Positions 12,916 to 14,541 of a DNA stretch of 14,541 nucleotides are shown here, piece after piece. Position 1 is the first letter of the stretch. The number at the start of each line of letters is the position of its first letter. The position numbers and the translations under genes were made by a program. Source of the stretch: Candidatus Saccharimonadota bacterium (GTDB taxonomy: Bacteria > Patescibacteriota > Saccharimonadia > Saccharimonadales > Saccharimonadaceae); contig UNSQ01000017.1 of the NCBI GenBank assembly GCA_900556885.1, positions 1 to 14,541 of the forward strand. Direction: 5' to 3'. The notes under the pieces were generated by a model. The model saw nothing but the letters and a program-made list of their open reading frames with translations. It did no database searches and was not told the DNA's origin.

Positions 12916-13599
12916 TTACATAACTATTTTTCGTGGTTGATGTATTTTGCGCTGTTGGCGTGGACGTGGCGCGTCAGCTTTCTTTGATGATGTCGTCGGA
13001 GTTAGCATTTTTGTGGCTTTCTTACGCAATTCTTCAGCCAGCTCGGTCTGTCCAGCATTGTCATACGCTTCTGCTAAAATCTTCAATGTCTGAGGAATCG
13101 GCTCTAATTCGACAGCTTTTTCTAGGGCGTTGATAACCTTCTTTGTGTTTCCTATTTTTTCCTGAACCTTAGCGTAAGCGATATAACGTGCAGCCAAATC
13201 GTCTTCCATTTCCAGTGCTTGCTCGAACGCTAGCGACGCCTTTTCATAATTCTCTGTTTCGTAGTAAATTAAGCCGACGTTATGAAGGCTGGAGGCGCTC
13301 GGCTCCAAACTCTGGGCAATCTCAAAACACTCGATGGCGTCTTTATATGCGCGCTGCTTGGCGTACAAAATCCCCAAACGGTTGTACGCCGTGGCGTTTT
13401 TCTCGTCGACTCGCAAAATTGTCAATAAAGCCTTTTCCGCTCGCAAATATTTATTCTCACGAATTGATTCCTGGGCAATTTCCCATAATTGATCAAGTTT
13501 ATTAGTAATCTTAGTTGGCAAATCGCCAGTTTCTTTGATTGACGGATGATAAAAAATCGCCCAAATCATTAAAATCAGAATGAGGAGTAATCCAAACAT
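12916..13599 (-). CDS. membrane-anchored TPR repeat protein
   Basis: A 227-residue protein with an N-terminal membrane anchor (2-17, GLLLILILMIWAIF) without a cleavage site, then about five tetratricopeptide-like helix pairs: roughly 35-68, 70-103 (YNRLGILYAKQRAYKDAIECF), 104-136 (HNVGLIYYETENYEKASLAF), 137-169 and 170-198. The tail (205-224) is basic and proline-rich. TPR arrays are protein-binding scaffolds, so this is probably an assembly factor at the inner face of the membrane; the partner is unknown. There is no Shine-Dalgarno sequence before the ATG, and an extended -10 box lies 9 bases upstream, overlapping the stop of the delta' gene, so a nearly leaderless message is expected. Readthrough from the delta' gene is also possible. 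Confidence 0.8.
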   Translation of the reverse strand: MFGLLLILILMIWAIFYHPSIKETGDLPTKITNKLDQLWEIAQESIRENKYLRAEKALLTILRVDEKNATAYNRLGILYAKQRAYKDAIECFEIAQSLEPSASSLHNVGLIYYETENYEKASLAFEQALEMEDDLAARYIAYAKVQEKIGNTKKVINALEKAVELEPIPQTLKILAEAYDNAGQTELAEELRKKATKMLTPTTSSKKADAPRPRQQRKIHQPRKIVM

Positions 13600-13608
13600 A
13601 TCTATACT

Positions 13609-13617
13609 ATTATATCA
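13609..13617 (-). promoter_or_regulatory. extended -10 promoter of the TPR gene
   Basis: The minus strand reads TGATATAAT (13617-13609). The TAA stop codon of the upstream delta' gene (13612-13610) lies inside this -10 box. Nine bases separate it from the ATG at 13599, leaving a leader of about 3 bases. No -35 box was recognised. Confidence 0.55.
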
Positions 13618-14419
13618 CAAGTTGTGTCAGTGCCAGCCTGACGTTGGCGTTGGATTTTAACGCGCTCGCAACAGAGGTGGTTTTTTCAAGTTGCTCCTCA
13701 AGCGACGAATTCATCCCGCGAGATAAAGCCTGAAAACGAATCATATTCACTATAATATCAGTCAGTAATATCGCTTTTTGGCGGTCAGAAAAGTATTTGA
13801 CGAGATTCTTAAACGTGTCGTATTCTCGATTTGTGGCTAAAATTTGCTTTGCGTCGGTGGCTAATTGCCGATATTCGGCAAATTTTTCTGGATTTTCCGC
13901 CAATTCTTTAATTAGTAACGGTCGCCCTGCAGCTAAGAAAAGAATTTGCTGGCTAGAGGCGGGGTCTAAATTGTACTTTTCAAGCAGTTTTTTATCTTGG
14001 GCGGATGTCGTTTTATGAAGCGTCAACGTCTGACAACGAGATCTAACAGTATCGAGCATCAACTTCGGGTTTTTCGCGACAAGGATAAAATTGGTATTTT
14101 TATTCGGCTCCTCCAGTGCTTTCAGGAATGCATTTTGCGACGGCTCGGTCATCGAATCGGCTTCGTCAATGATAATAACTCGACGATTTATGGCGTAAGT
14201 TCGGAGCGTAGAGATGAGTTCGCGGATTTGATCAACAGATATGGTCTGCTTTTCTGGAAGCGGTTTCAGGTGAAAAGTATCGCTATTTTTTGCTAACATT
14301 TGAGCTACGCCTAGTCCATCAAGTCCGTAATCTGCAATTACCAAAAGTGCGTGCGGTAATTGCGATGAAATCTGGCTGATTTTTTGAGCATCTCGAGCGG
14401 ATATGATCACTTCAGACAT
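13610..14419 (-). CDS. holB: DNA polymerase III subunit delta'-like clamp-loader protein
   Basis: A 269-residue AAA+ protein of the clamp-loader family, which helps load the sliding clamp onto DNA during replication. It has the delta/DnaX-type motifs SVDQIREL (61-68), Walker B IIIDEADSM (82-90), QNAFLKALEEP (95-105) and sensor 1 SRCQ (127-130). The P-loop position (about 29-37, ADYGLDGLG) lacks the lysine, as expected for delta', which does not hydrolyse ATP. The zinc-binding cysteines of DnaX are absent. It is somewhat shorter than the E. coli protein (about 330 residues). GAGG lies about 8 bases before the ATG, and the ATG follows directly on the stop of the upstream pseudouridine synthase gene, so they form an operon. 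A shortened DnaX-like protein is the main alternative. Confidence 0.82.
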   Translation of the reverse strand: MSEVIISARDAQKISQISSQLPHALLVIADYGLDGLGVAQMLAKNSDTFHLKPLPEKQTISVDQIRELISTLRTYAINRRVIIIDEADSMTEPSQNAFLKALEEPNKNTNFILVAKNPKLMLDTVRSRCQTLTLHKTTSAQDKKLLEKYNLDPASSQQILFLAAGRPLLIKELAENPEKFAEYRQLATDAKQILATNREYDTFKNLVKYFSDRQKAILLTDIIVNMIRFQALSRGMNSSLEEQLEKTTSVASALKSNANVRLALTQLVI

Positions 14420-14541
14420 CTATAAATCCTCTGGGAAGAATTTCTTGAATTCGTCAGGAACTGCGGCTTTAAAAACTTTTCTCTCACCAGACGGCAAAGT
14501 TATCTCTAATTTTTGAGCATGCAACATCATACGACAATCCG
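14420..14541 (-). CDS. RluA-family pseudouridine synthase, C-terminal end (partial)
   Basis: The minus strand is open from the window edge to TAG at 14422-14420. It encodes the last 39 residues of a protein: DCRMMLHAQKLEITLPSGER followed by KVFKAAVPDEFKKFFPEDL. The RMMLHAQKL pattern, then a P..GE turn and a FKAAVPDEF-like ending, matches the C-terminus of RluA/RluD-type enzymes, which convert uridines of rRNA or tRNA to pseudouridine. The catalytic aspartate lies outside the window, so activity and the exact subfamily cannot be judged. The stop is immediately followed by the ATG of the delta' gene (TAGATG), indicating a tight operon. Confidence 0.7.
   Translation of the reverse strand, partial: DCRMMLHAQKLEITLPSGERKVFKAAVPDEFKKFFPEDL

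Noticed and set aside
1-14541. CRISPR array, insertion sequence, rRNA or riboswitch
   Set aside because: No regularly spaced repeats, transposase motifs, rRNA sequence or recognisable riboswitch core were found on reading both strands.

Overview
The window looks like an AT-rich bacterial chromosome with short intergenic spaces, compact housekeeping genes and CCA-encoding tRNA genes. The style suggests a small-genome lineage such as Candidatus Saccharibacteria (Patescibacteria/CPR). That is an impression from gene style and composition, not a proof; no rRNA or diagnostic marker is present. The standard genetic code is assumed.

Left part (1-10334) is a defence-type island. An ADP-ribosylglycohydrolase gene (75-1199, minus) is divergent from a plus-strand block of four large genes. 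The first pair is a SWI2/SNF2-like SF2 helicase with a PLD-like N-terminus, overlapping by one base (TAATG) a DUF4391 protein. The second pair is a beta-class type III Mod methyltransferase, again overlapping by one base (TAATG) a type III Res helicase-nuclease. Mod and Res have all their catalytic motifs, so the restriction-modification core looks intact. Each pair has its own promoter and leader, and the two leaders share the same blocks of sequence. The helicase/DUF4391 pair is therefore probably a co-regulated accessory of the type III system.

Middle part (10335-12700) is an accessory segment read on the minus strand. It holds tRNA-Thr(GGT), a two-helix membrane protein, an unrecognised 97-residue protein, and a GC-rich coiled-coil gene whose composition is unlike the rest. 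The coiled-coil gene is followed by about 215 bases that still look coding but are separated from it by a frameshift and an in-frame amber codon, then by an orphan Shine-Dalgarno sequence and a strong terminator. This reads as a decaying import.

Right part (12705-14541) is ordinary core genome on the minus strand: tRNA-Tyr(GTA), tRNA-Thr(TGT), a membrane-anchored TPR protein, a DNA polymerase III delta'-like clamp-loader subunit, and the C-terminal end of an RluA-family pseudouridine synthase.

Transcription signals are unusually readable. Most -10 boxes are of the extended TGn type (TGATATAAT recurs), two -10 boxes are built into the stop codon of the upstream gene, and three genes have a -10 box placed so that their mRNA should be leaderless or nearly so.
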